Notes under the pieces: generated by a model | The model's database searches: none | Told to the model about the DNA's origin: nothing | Seen by the model: only the letters and a program-made list of their open reading frames with translations | Position numbers and translations under genes: made by a program | NCBI GenBank assembly: GCA_023079485.1 | Contig: CM041115.1 | Location: 46,652,156-46,716,155, forward strand | Direction: 5' to 3' | DNA: 64,000 nucleotides | Source: Archilochus colubris | Taxonomy: Eukaryota > Chordata > Aves > Apodiformes > Trochilidae | Shown here: positions 1 through 10,431 of the stretch, in pieces | Position numbering within the stretch: the stretch's first letter is position 1 | How the letters are laid out: the number at the start of each line of letters is the position of its first letter

Positions 1-2624
1 TTTTTTGCCAATTACATTTAGCTCCTGAGCTGTCGGATACAGGACAAAATACACAAAACTGGCATTATATTAAAATACTCCCTGAGCTAAGCAGAAATTC
101 TCCATGACAGTATGCATATGTCAGGGAGCAACAGAGCAACAAGTCAATTAGCAGAGTAGTTAGCCAGGTCCCAGGAAATTCCAGTTCAAGAAAGAAGAAA
201 AACCGTACACCTTAAATACACAAGTACTTCCTGGTATGTCACCTAAATTATTACACTGGTAATTCTTGCAAAAAAATAATCTGGTGTTAGAAAAACAGTC
301 TGACTAGAGGGAAAATTAGAAGAAATACATTTCTAACCGCCCCTGATTGGAGGGGAAAGAGGAAATGGTGATTTGCAAGGCAGGAGGGGGAAAAGTGAAT
401 CGCACACATTTAAAACCTCCAAGAAATTAAAAGTCTTGTTAAGGATTACATCATAAATTCTTAAAAACCCATATACTATTGAGCCTCTGCTTTGTGCTGC
501 AATGGAAGACAACCCAAAGCATTCACATCAAGAATTCTGCAATGAGAGAAACTAACAGTGCACTTGATTTCAGGGGCTCTTTTACTCTCAGTAGAAATTA
601 CAAGTACAGCAAGGATCTTGCTGTACAGTGTTGAAAAATGCTTTACTGAACCATACAACAACCTGTAAGGAAAAAAATACAGTTCAGAAATGAGCTATTA
701 ATTTCTTGTGTAATTTTAACAGAAATCTTGGGTTAAGAATGTGTTGTGCTGTACACTGGGACATTGTGGTGGTGTAGACTGTTCACTGAGCCACACTGCA
801 ACATCAGCATCAGTCAACATTGTTCCTGCTTTAGTTACAAGTGCAACGGGCCTAACATTATTCCTGTCTTAAGAAACTCAGCGTGCAGAACATACCTGAG
901 ACCCTTTCCTGCTTGAAACACAGGCCCACTCTGTGAGTAGCCAAAGTATTGCTAACCCAAATTGTGGCTATCATGGAAAAATATTGACCAAAGTCAACCA
1001 CTCAGGGCCCTATAAGGGTCCCATGAAGGCTCCTTGGAGCTCTCCAGGATTGCACAGACTGCAGCCTGCACCACATGTCTCACAAAGGAAGCAGGTTCAT
1101 TGGATTGAAAGTGTAAGTTGCCACCACTTCTCTGAAGTACAGGGGAAAGCCAAAATTATATCAGGCAGGTATGATTTTGACTGTTGGGCAATCAGAGGGA
1201 GAAGAATGCAACTTCTTTCATGACACTGGGTACAAAATCTAACATCTTAGCCAGTTTATTTCTATACCTGTATGTCTGTGCTTGAGTTTGTGCACAATGT
1301 GATTCAGAAACTTTGCTAGATTTTTACTTGAGCTTTGTACTGATTGTAATTATTCCTGATTATTGGTTAAGCTATCAAAAAATCATATGATCTAATTATG
1401 TGATTTGCTATAATAATGTTAAACAATCTTAATTTACTGCTGTTCTAAATCAAACTATGTATTAAGCACAATATTGAAATCTCTACACTTAAAACTCTTA
1501 GCTGTAACTCAATGACCAAGTCTGTGACTAGAAACAGGCTCATCTGCACCTGAACTCCTCTCTGAGAAGCAGTTTAGAAAGCAAGGGGACCCACTCTGAA
1601 CTTTGTGACTCAATAGGAGGGCCTTCCCTAATTCCTGCCAAATCACTCCAGCCCACACTGACTCAGCCCTCCCTATCCCTGCATTAATATCCTCCCTTTA
1701 TCCCTGTGGAAATTACTCCCACTCATTCTCAGCCTCCTATATGCCTCTTCCACATAGTAAGTAATGGACTGAACCTCACTATGGAATTCTGCTAAGTTGC
1801 TGTTTCATAAATGTGTATTAAAAATCATTTTTTCCTGACATCTTTTTCAGTGATTCCTTAAGTGACCTTAGGCCTTTCACTCTCCTTTGGACAGACATAA
1901 GTTACTCTAGTGTAGCTACTCATTGTCCAGAAGTTTTACATTTTGTAGCAAGTCAGTTTTACACTTTGTAGCAAATAAAACAATTCCTGCCTACAACAGA
2001 AACCAACTTTCTAAGTTAGCAAGAAAGAAGAAAAAATAAGTCAAAAGAAAGGAAGTTGTACTTTTAAAAAAAAATTCCATTGCCAGGTTGAGAATCTACA
2101 TGTAAACAGTCTTAAGAGTCCACGCTCAAGTCCTGTAGTCTTCAGGAAAATAAAACCAGACAAAAACTAAGCCTAAATAGCATACAATACACATAGATGC
2201 ATCTGTGTATAGATCCAGGCCCATTTTGCTCATATTCATTTCTCATGAGACATAAGGCAGTTCTGACACAAAAGCCATCTGCAGCATTCATGGGAAATTA
2301 AGCATAGATTTTATCCTCAAGGTAGACACTATGACACTATGGTAACTTCAACTGTGTGACTATTAAACTGCCTCTAATGAGCAGAGGAAGATAATCCATG
2401 AATATAATGTATTTCAAATAGTTCAAACTGAAAAAACACAACAATGATCTAGAACATAAGTATATGCAAGTAACAGTAACATTCACACAAGCTAAACTAG
2501 ACTATATTTGGACAGATGACAGAAAGAAATTCAATCAAAAGAAACAGCAGGTAAGATAGATAGGGTACTACTGGAGCAATACCTGAGATAAAACTGCTTA
2601 GACGAGAAAATACTGAAATTATAC
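1..2624 (-). other. PUM3 intron 7, no coding sequence recognised
   Basis: AT-rich sequence left of the last visible PUM3 exon. I searched it by eye for the next Puf repeats and found none, so it is taken as intron running out of the window. Short open frames here have no family resemblance. The stretch near 1500-1750 is richer in C+T and shares a short module with 46040-46070, suggesting an old repeat. Confidence 0.6.
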
Positions 2625-2799
2625 CTTGTAAACCTGGAAAGTGTTCCCATATAGTTCTTCTGTCAGCATATTCCTCTGCTCCAGAATGGCTTTTTCATTA
2701 TATGCATATTCCACTACAGCAGATGCTTCTGCATGCCGAAGCATTTTTTTCACATGGCCTTTAAAACTTTTTATTATTTCTGCAACTTGTGGTTTTGTC
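2625..2799 (-). CDS. PUM3: PUM3 coding exon 7 (third Puf repeat), last in window
   Basis: Phase 2 to phase 0, residues about 214-272: TKPQVAEIIKSFKGHVKKML, RHAEASAVVEYAYNEKAILE and QRNMLTEELYGNTFQVYK. It matches the human segment ending NTFQLYK almost residue for residue. Acceptor TAG at 2801-2800, donor AAG|GTATAA at 2624. The next exon (human SADHPTLDKVLE..) was not found in 1-2624. Confidence 0.94.
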
Positions 2800-5700
2800 C
2801 TATTTCACATAAAAAGACACACAGAAGAGTTAAAACTTCAGCAATATGCTAACCTATCAACAGTTACATTTTTTGGAAGCACATTTAGGTAGTAAGATTT
2901 AGAACAGACATCAGAAAACACATGCATCTCAATCAGACTTGTGGCATTTATGAAAAGGAATCTGAAAAAATAAGGCATTTTAAAACACACAGGAATGAAT
3001 GGATAAATTCTACAAAAGAATGGCTTCCTGAAACATTAAAAGTAACTTTTCAAAAGCCAGTGTTTTGTGTAAGGCAAAGATACACTGAGAACCTATTCGA
3101 GCTTCTTTTGACGTTTTCTTCAACTGATATACAGCTTCAGCCTTAACTTTTGCAAAAAGAAAACTGCTTTTAGCAATACCAGACACTCTCCGGCCTCATC
3201 ACTATTACAAAGATGTTTCCAGAAACATTTTCTTACTCATGATGGATGCACTACAGATTAAGAGCAGCAGTCATACTGGAAATGAAACGCTGTAACAGAG
3301 CTAAGCGATTCACTTCATACTCACCCATACATAAGAAACTTCTTCACAATATTTCTGGAGTATTTTGACTTGCTCAGCTCTACTAGGCTATCTAAAAGAA
3401 GGGAAAAACATTCAGCTAGTTTGATTTTTCGTAACATTAGCTTTACAATGCTAAGAGGAACCACTACAATGGTAAAGGAACCACTTCAGCAGAAAGTTAA
3501 AAAAATTCAAGAGAAAGCAAGATTGTCTTAACACATGGTGACAACAATATGGATGCACATAGGTAAAATATAGGCAGGAAGAAAGTACCTTTCAATTCTT
3601 CAAATGTCTCTTGCCTTTGCTTCTCATTACCATACTGAATAAAGCACTGGATCACTCGAGTTGAATCATGTGCAAATGCCAGCTACAGGACAGAGATATC
3701 TCATTATTGTAGGCCCTTTGAACAGCATCACACACTAAATTTATTTTAATGCACTTGATCTGATATAGTTTTATGCTACGTGTAGCACATAATGCCAACT
3801 ATAAAAGTAGTTACCTGTTTATAACAAACTAAGTTTCAAGTTTTTACTGCTTCACAAGTATTCCACCGAACAAAATATAGACAATACTTGCAGTTGCTGA
3901 CAATTAAAGACATGCATTGAGGTTTTAATACTAAAAAAGAACCATGAAATGTTCTCATTTTCTTTCATGCTCTTCGTAATTTCAGAGTGACTGTGATGAC
4001 ACAGTTCCACTTCAGTGTGGGATAACAAGAATCACTTTAAAATTCGACACATACTCACTGCAAATTTATACATCTCAAGAGTTAAGCAGAGAGTTCTCTA
4101 TAGCTAAGTATATGGATACTGACTTCTCTAAAAGAAAGCTGCAAGCCAACAACAGTAATTAGTAAAAACTCTGAGTGGCTGCCTTTTAACTCAAGTTAAC
4201 ACAGAATTTGACCAGACTAGAGCTGCTTGACAGAAAAGACAGACTTGTAACAGCCAGCGGGTGGGCAAAGTGTTGCAGAACTACTGCCCTGAAAGCCAGG
4301 TGCCAAATGCAGCCTTCTAACTCAGCTTCTGTTCTTGTTTACTAAAATTTAAATAATTCCTTGTATCTTTTGGAAGGACAGTCCCCTACTACATTACTAA
4401 AAGTTCTCTCCTACTTCACTGTTCTTTAAAAACACTGTTGTGAATTTGTGCACTATGGCATTAGTTTTTCTTACACTTTTAATTTTTCCATGAAGAAGCT
4501 TCTGTAGGTCATTCATCAGCTTTTCTCGAGTCTCCTTATCACATTTCTTTCTACAAGCAGAAAAAAAAAAGTAGTGAAATAATCATCGAGGAAGCGGGTT
4601 TTTCGTACTATGACTCAAAAATTATTCTGTTCAGAGTAACATTATTAAAAAGAACGTAAATTTAAATCTGCAGCCAGGGTTGCTTATAGATTTTTTAAAA
4701 TAAGATAACGATAAGTTTAAGAGTGAATGCTCCTAAGCATTTACTCACAGATTTTAGCCTGAAAATACAAGTAAAGTCAATTCAGACACTTGTAGTGCCA
4801 CAGGCCAGCACATTCTGCTTGAATCACCCAGAGAATTGCAATGCAAGTCACCTAAGGAACCTCAGTTCTGTGGAAATACAGTTTCATATAATTACAAGAG
4901 AAAAAGAGTCTTCCTGTAACTTATGACTAGAAACCAAAGAAACAAAAATTAAAAATACTATTATTACCTTCTCATAGTTTCCCATATTTGCTTTGATTTT
5001 GCAATTATGTCATAATTACTCCTATCATTATGTTGTCTGGTTTGCTTTAACTCCTTCCTTTTCTTTTTAAATTCATTCCACTTCGGCTTCTTAGAATCTG
5101 GCCCTGAAGACAAAAATAATACATTTTCTATAGTCAGTTAAAAGAAGCAATGGAATCCCTTACCAGTATAAACTTGAATTGCTAACAATTCAGGAGCTTT
5201 GCCTGCAGCTAACCAGCTACTTAATGAAAAAGCACAAATATTTAGTAAGTATGCTAAGCTAGCAATTTTCATTTCTAGAATGCTGGAAGAATGATTTTTC
5301 CTCAAAACTCTGCCAAAGGACGCACCAAAAAATCATTACTAGCTTGAAAACTGACTCAAAAATGCACCCAGCAGGCTGTGACAGCCCCAGGTAATTCTTC
5401 CTTATTAGCTAATCCTCTATTCATATATGTAATTATACCCTTTCTCAAAACAAGAACCCTAACTCAAAGACCCTGAAATCTCAAGGGGGAAAAAAAAAAG
5501 AAAAGCCTTTTTACATGCTCAGTACTGTTATTCAGTTGAACTCCTGAAGCATGGGATTTTAGTATACAACGGGTACACAATGCCACACAACAAACTCTGT
5601 TAGGGTAACTTTACAGGAAGCAGGAGAAATGACTGAGAGAAAAAACACTTCCAAGTATTTGATCTACTTTTACTCAAACCTTGACAAAAACCATCACCTC

Positions 5701-8700
5701 GTATCAGAGGTCATGCTAACCATTACTTCTATACGGAACATTAAAGACTCAGTCTGCTTACTGCTGTTTAGCAGCATGTATATAACTGTTATATACCCTG
5801 TATATATAACTGTATATATAACTGTATACAACCCATTCAAAAAACATGCTCTCTTTTTACAAACTGTATTACACATTTTTTAATCACTCTTCTAAAGTAA
5901 ACACGACAAGCAGAAATAGTGACACTTTGCCTTGAGAGCAGTGACACTGTGCAATATATTGCAGCTTTCAGTTATTTTTATAAACAACATTTAAAGGTTT
6001 GGTTCTGGTGGCATTTATTTTTTAAAGCAGTTTACTATGAACATTCTGTTGCTATTAAATTGCCAGACATCTAATGCATATCCCATAGGAAGCTATTCTG
6101 CAGATGTGTAAAAACAGCAACAACAAAATACTGAACACCACCTACTGTCCTCCAAACAACTTTTTTTTTCAGAACTTCTGAACTTCTCACATAAAATTCC
6201 ACTTCTCATTTTACCGTGCTGTTTAGCTCTCACGGAGAGCTCTGATTCACAGCAGAGGAAGAAACATGAAGAACATGAAAGGTACATAAAGTTCTCATGT
6301 ACCAGAAACGAAAAACCAAAACCCGCTTAAACAGTGATAGAACAAGACATTTGTTTAGGCTCTATGCATAAACACAAAAATAAGATGTAAAATATAAACA
6401 GCAGTGATACCATAGATGATGTGTTTCTTTTTTTCTTAAATAAAAAGAGGCTTAGAGATAGTTTGGACCACAGTAAAATAAGAGATAGCAGAATTCTTTT
6501 CATTAATTTTTGTATTCCAAATTTTATAGCTAGTACTTTTAGAACAGAGGATGCTATTTCTAAAATGGTCTATGAAAAATACTTTGTATTCCAAATCTAT
6601 GTGGAAATTGCTAGTTTCAAGCTAGCCACTCAACACTGTCTGTAAAATAATCATAGCTTTTTGATAGTAAAATAATTATTTAAATTTGCTACATTTTACT
6701 TTCAGCTTCCAAGAAAACTCTTAACTTTTGACTTGCAAGACTTTGGATTCACGTGTAGTCAGGTAAATTTTCCCACAGCAAAGATTAAATATGAAATAAA
6801 CTTGGAGTCATTCAGACAGTTTAAAAGGGTCATAAGAAGCCAGGGGGGCAAAAGAACACCTAGAGTAACAGTTGTTTCTCAAAACCACGTTTTCATTGAT
6901 AACCAGGCTTAAAAATCTGCTCACCTCCCTCTTCTCCATCCTGCAGCTTCCTCTTCTTTCCAAGCTTCTCTGATTGCTGCTTATTCTTGAATTGTTTGAC
7001 ATTAGTTCTTCCAGGTCTCAACTCTCCTTTCCCAAATTTCTTGGAGATGGACTTAGGCTTCCCTTCCTCATCTCCTTTGTTAAAAATTTTCTTTGGTGGA
7101 CCTGAATCTATCAACCAACAAAACAGAAATTAAAATGTTGCTTCAAAATAAATTATTTCTGTGACAAAAATCAATCTGTCATATTAATTTTTTTATTTTT
7201 ATTTTTATTTTACAGTGAGCCTTAAAGGCTTCCCAAAGACATTGTTTTCACTACAGTCCTTGGGTGTCTGTTTTCCCTAGAGAAGTTTTCCCAGGCATTA
7301 TTTTCCAGGCAGTGGTATAATGGCCCAGGCATAAAAAGGATTATTCTAAGTAGGTAATTTCTTCATCCTTGACAGAAAAGTCATAAATCCCCAAATCATC
7401 TCTTCACACTTTAGAGAAAAAGGTGTTTTGACATCATCTGTTTTAAGCAGAAAAGAGCAAACACAGAAAGGCATCTTCTCATTCCTAACCCACTTCATAC
7501 ACCCTGGCTTCAGGTCTCAGATATAATTTTTCTTAACTTGGGTCACCAAAGTCTACAATTAAAAAGCTATCAACATAATTTTTAAAATAAAAATACATCA
7601 ATCAAATGGAGCTAAAGGGCAATTGCAGTTCCAATGCAATGTATTTGAAACATTTCAGCTTCACTTTTTCAGGGCAGGAGATTTCACGATCTGCCTGGGC
7701 AAACTGTTTCAGTGCTCAGACACCCCCAGGCAAAAAGCCTTTCCTGATGTTCAGAGGAAACTTCCTGTGTATCAGTTTGTGTCCATGGCATCTGGTCCTG
7801 TCACTGGGCACCACTGACAAGAGTCTGGCTCTGTCTTAGCACCCTCCCTCCAGATCTCTTGTATACCCAGACAAGATGCCTCTCAGCCTTCCCTTCCTCA
7901 GGCCGAACTGTCCCAGCTCTCTCAGCCTTTCCTCAAAGAAGAGATGTTCAAGATGCTTCATCATGTTCATGGCCCTTTGCTGGTGTCTCTCCCATACATC
8001 CATGTCTCTCTTGTGCTAGACATAGCTCTCCAAGTGTGGCTTCAGTGGTGCTAAGGAGAGAAGGATCAAACCCCCCACCCTGCTAGTAGCATCCCTATCC
8101 TATTGCAGCTCAGGATCCAAATAGCCACCTTTGCCATAAAGGCACACTGCAGGCTCACATTCCACTCTGTGACCATCAAGAGCCCCAGTGCCTTTTCTGC
8201 AAAGCTCCCTTCTCCCAGCATGTGCCAGTGCACAGGGATGTTCTCCTCTCAGGTGCAGAACTTTACGCTTCTCCTTGTTGAACTTCATTAGGGTTTTGTC
8301 AGCCCATTTCTCCAGCCTGCTGAGGTCCCTGTGGAGGCCAGCACAGTTCCCTGGTGCATTAGGCACTTATTCCAGTTCTGCATCAAGCCTACTGATGGCA
8401 TACTATGCCTCAACATCTAGATCATCAATGAAGCCACTTAACAGGATTACACCCAGTATTGACTCCTGGGGAACAGTGCTAGTTACCAAGTGAATGGATT
8501 TGGTGCCACTGATAACCACCCTCTAGGTCCAGCCATTCAGCCAGTTCAGCAGACGGCCATCCAACCTACAAATCAAAAGCACCTCTGAAGGATAGTAAGG
8601 AAGGAAGGAAGGAAGACAGCGTCAGAAGCCTTCCTGTAGCTCACACAGACATCTTCTGCCCCCCACACATCTGCCAACCTAGTAATTTCATCACATAAAT

Positions 8701-8885
8701 GTAACAAGACAAAAAACGTCTGAGCACACCCATGCAGAACAATGATCACTCAGCCAGCACACCTCCTAAGAACCCTTTGCCTTTTGACCATCACCTTTTT
8801 TAAATTTCCTTTTCCCGTGCGGCCCCTTCCCACGAGGTGCTTTTCCACTCTTCCCCACGAACTTCTTTTTACTTTTGGCTTCCAT
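2625..8885 (-). CDS. PUM3: PUM3 (Puf-A / KIAA0020), 5' half, seven coding exons
   Basis: Spliced gene on the minus strand with coding exons at 8795-8885, 6925-7101, 4968-5103, 4475-4550, 3589-3682, 3325-3391 and 2625-2799. They join in frame to 272 codons, all with GT..AG introns. The protein starts with a lysine-rich tail (MEAKSKKKFVGK, then VKQFKNKQQ), followed by KKPKWNEFKKK and the first Puf-type helical repeats (STRVIQC, YSRNIVKKFLMYG, HAEASAVVEYAYN). This matches PUM3, a protein of about 650 residues in human, so roughly 40% is here and the C-terminal repeats lie left of position 1. Known role of the family: nucleolar RNA/DNA-binding protein in pre-rRNA processing and large-subunit biogenesis (yeast Puf6 relative). 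The neighbour RFX3 is upstream on the same strand, as in human 9p24. Gene identity is very secure; exon edges were hand-read. Confidence 0.95.
3325..3391 (-). CDS. PUM3: PUM3 coding exon 6 (second Puf repeat)
   Basis: Phase 1 to phase 2, residues about 192-214: DSLVELSKSKYSRNIVKKFL and MYG. The SRNIVKK stretch is the recognition helix of the second repeat. Acceptor CTTTTAG at 3393-3392, donor TATGG|GTGAGT at 3324. Confidence 0.93.
3589..3682 (-). CDS. PUM3: PUM3 coding exon 5 (first Puf repeat)
   Basis: Phase 0 to phase 1, residues about 161-191: LAFAHDSTRVIQCFIQYGNE then KQRQETFEELK. The STRVIQC core is a Puf-repeat recognition helix. Acceptor TGTAG at 3684-3683, donor AAAG|GTACTT at 3588. 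Confidence 0.93.
4475..4550 (-). CDS. PUM3: PUM3 coding exon 4
   Basis: Phase 2 to phase 0, residues about 135-160: KKCDKETREKLMNDLQKLL followed by HGKIKS. It corresponds to the human RKDCDKEKRVKLMSDLQKL helix that precedes the first Puf repeat. Acceptor TTGTAG at 4552-4551; donor AAAAGT|GTAAG at 4474. Confidence 0.92.
4968..5103 (-). CDS. PUM3: PUM3 coding exon 3
   Basis: Phase 1 to phase 2, residues about 90-135. It encodes PDSKKPKWNEFKKKRKEL, then KQTRQHNDRSNYDII and AKSKQIWETMRR. The KKPKW..FKKKKKELKQSRQ signature leading into the Puf domain is characteristic of PUM3. The acceptor lies at 5105-5104 and the donor AGAAG|GTAATA at 4967. Confidence 0.92.
5104..6924 (-). other. PUM3 intron 2
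   Basis: A 1.8 kb intron between the VKQFKNKQQ exon and the PKWNEFKKK exon. It contains the TATATA-type minisatellite at 5776-5829. Otherwise it is AT-rich sequence without recognisable repeats or coding potential. The remaining PUM3 introns between 2800 and 4967 (about 0.2-0.8 kb each) likewise show nothing else. Confidence 0.7.
5776..5829. repeat. TA-rich minisatellite, 12-mer-like unit
   Basis: Imperfect tandem copies of a TGTATATATAAC-like unit, about four in a row, in PUM3 intron 2. Both strands are open across it only because the unit lacks stops in one frame, which explains the repetitive small peptides predicted here; it is not a gene. Confidence 0.75.
6925..7101 (-). CDS. PUM3: PUM3 coding exon 2
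   Basis: Phase 1 to phase 1 exon, residues about 31-90. It encodes a basic, low-complexity segment with PPKKIFNKGDEEGKPKSISK and the conserved block VKQFKNKQQ, then LGKKRKLQDGEEG. The acceptor is GATTCAG at 7103-7102 and the donor G|GTGAGC at 6924. The segment appears shorter than in human PUM3, where more lysine/asparagine-rich residues follow the KNKQQ block; this comparison is from memory. Confidence 0.9.
7186..7212. repeat. T-rich (ATTTTT)n low-complexity tract
   Basis: Short run of ATTTTT/ATTTTTATTT units in PUM3 intron 1. Simple low-complexity sequence. Confidence 0.6.
7640..8745 (-). mobile_element. CR1 LINE fragment, 3' half, minus-sense
   Basis: About 1.1 kb of degraded CR1 in PUM3 intron 1, transcriptionally in the same sense as the gene. 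On the plus strand it shows the antisense landmarks of avian CR1: 'ctggtcctgtcactgggca', 'ctctcagcctttcctca', 'gttgaacttcatta' and 'cccagtattgactcctgggg', then the 'agaagccttcctgtagctcac' block of the reverse-transcriptase region. Internal stops and deletions make it dead. A (AAGG)n microsatellite interrupts it at 8597-8615. The 3' terminal octamers are missing. Confidence 0.88.
8597..8615. repeat. (AAGG)n microsatellite inside CR1
   Basis: Four to five copies of AAGG within the decayed CR1. It probably expanded after the element inserted and could be length-polymorphic. Confidence 0.8.
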
Positions 8886-8895
8886 CCTGACACCC
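8795..8895 (-). CDS. PUM3: PUM3 coding exon 1 (start codon exon)
   Basis: The start codon is at 8885-8883 and gives 30 codons beginning MEAKSKKKFVGKSGKAPRGK plus one base. The donor AAAAAAG|GTGATG follows at 8794. Ten bases of 5' UTR (8886-8895) sit behind a good acceptor (TTGCTCCGATTGCAG), so at least one non-coding first exon must lie upstream in the CpG island. The peptide parallels the human N-terminus (MEVKGKKQFTGKS). The coding part is 8795-8885. Confidence 0.9.
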
Positions 8896-8939
8896 CTGCA
8901 ATCGGAGCAAGAGATAACATTACTGGCCGGCTCTCTTGC

Positions 8940-9640
8940 CAGCGGTGGGAAGCAAAGGCAGTCCGCGCTTCCCTGGCCATGCCTGACGGAACTAAACCCT
9001 CCTCCCCAGCGGGGCCGTGCGGGCTCTCACGAGATGGCCCGCAGGCCGGCCAGCACGGAGGGGGGGGCGGCTACACAAGGCTTTGGCGCTCCCGCTACTC
9101 CTGGACCGTGCCCAGAGACCGTGCCCAGGGGTCCCCAGTCCCTTCCCGGCTCGGCCCTTCCCGTCCCGTCCCATCCCCTCTCCCGCCGCTCCCCACCGTC
9201 CCCGCCGTCCGCCTCACACGTGCCGCCCTGACCGCGCTTTACGGCCGCCCCGGCGGGTCCCTGTGGTCCCCATTGGCCCTCACGGCCGCTGCCGCGCGAC
9301 AGTGCCGAACCATCCTGCCGAAAAGCGCCGCGCGGTGAGTGAAGGGTCCCTGGCCCTGCGGGCTCCTTCCGGGCCCCGGGGGTGAGGGCGGTGCTCGGCG
9401 GGGCCGCCTCCATCCTCCCCTCACCAGCCCCCTCGGGGCTCCCCGTGACGGTTCTCGCCCCTGTGGATTCACCCCTCAGGCGAGGGGAGGGCAGGCCGCG
9501 GTGAGGAAGTGCCCCGTCCCCTCCCAGTCCTCCTGTCTCTGACGTCCGGCCCGGCCCGGCCCTGCCGCTCGGCCCAAAGCTGCCGCCATCTTCTGGAGCG
9601 CGGCTCGGCAGCTGCCCGGCACCAATAAAGATCCAGGTTC
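8940..9640 (-). promoter_or_regulatory. PUM3: CpG island, PUM3 promoter and probable non-coding exon 1
   Basis: A sharp jump from AT-rich DNA to very GC- and CpG-rich sequence, directly upstream of the PUM3 start exon on the minus strand. Possible promoter elements: a perfect E-box CACGTG at 9217-9222, a CRE-like TGACGTC at 9540-9546 and a CCAAT motif at 9622-9626. No TATA box is evident, which is normal for a housekeeping gene. The acceptor at 8896-8897 requires a first exon here; one candidate minus-strand donor is GCTG|GTGAGGGG near 9420. The long open frames in both directions (up to 243 codons) follow from scarce A/T stops and are not credited as genes. Confidence 0.8.
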
Positions 9641-10249
9641 TGAAGTAAAGTAACGTGACCCAGGGCAGCTGAAGGAGCGATGGTTCCGGAGGACGCCAGG
9701 TGGAGCCGTGACTCCAAAAGGGTGCGGGTGTCACTCCGCGGGAAGGGTTCTGTCCCATCGGGTGCTGTGTAAAGACACCGCTGCTGAACGGGAAGAGGAT
9801 CCCTGCTCACAAGGATGGTGATTGTCAGGTTAAAAGTAACGCAAAGTATAGTTAAATATAAACTTTAAAAATAATGTTTGCTTCCTGACAACTTAATTTA
9901 GGTTTACCGATCTTAGGATCCATATATATATTTAAAACCAGCTTCAGTTTCCCCTGCAGGTTAAATGAATTAAAATTTACAAAAACTTCAGGTCAGAGCA
10001 GGAGAAGATCATAAAGCCATCAGAGCTAGGAATGGGATTCCTAAGATGCTAACATAGTCCTATGTAGGATTATGACAATTTAGCATATAGAAATTACTCC
10101 ATTTAGTAAAAAAATATTTCAGTTACCCTTAGGACACAGAACGAAACAGTCATGCCTTGTGGGATACAAGAGACAGAAATGAAAACCCACTGCACAAATG
10201 CATTGCTGAGCACAGCTTTCACCAGCTATGAAAACATCTCAGTGATTTC
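9641..10249. other. Intergenic sequence upstream of PUM3
   Basis: AT-rich DNA between the PUM3 CpG island and the CR1 tail at 10250. I see no gene, structured repeat or conserved motif in it. Confidence 0.5.
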
Positions 10250-10431
10250 AGGCATTGGAATGGGCTGCCCAGGGAAGTGGTGGATTCTCCGTCCCTGGAG
10301 ATATTTAAAAAGAGACTGGATGTGGCACTCAGTGCCATGGTCTAGCAACCGCAACGGTGGTTCAAGGGTTGGACTCGATGATCTATGAGGTCCCTTCCAA
10401 CCCAGCCAATGCTATGATTCTATGATTCTAT
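10250..10431 (+). mobile_element. CR1 LINE 3' end, plus-sense
   Basis: Truncated CR1 consisting of the last ~180 bp: 'tgggctgcccagggaagtgg', 'agactggatgtggcactcag', 'ggttggactcgatgatct', 'cccttccaaccca', finishing with 'ctatgattctatgattcta', the diagnostic CR1 tail octamers. Confidence 0.93.

Noticed and set aside
5629..5883. Peptide with repeated YITV motifs
   Set aside because: Product of the TA-rich minisatellite; open on both strands for the same reason.
7606..8493. Overlapping plus-strand frames of 60-100 codons
   Set aside because: Antisense reading of a decayed CR1.
8742..9338. 198-codon plus-strand frame
   Set aside because: It overlaps the PUM3 start exon in antisense and the CpG island; composition explains its length.
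9027..9758. 243-codon open frame on the minus strand, and overlapping frames on both strands
   Set aside because: CpG-island artefact over the PUM3 promoter. It does not join the PUM3 reading frame and shows no family similarity.
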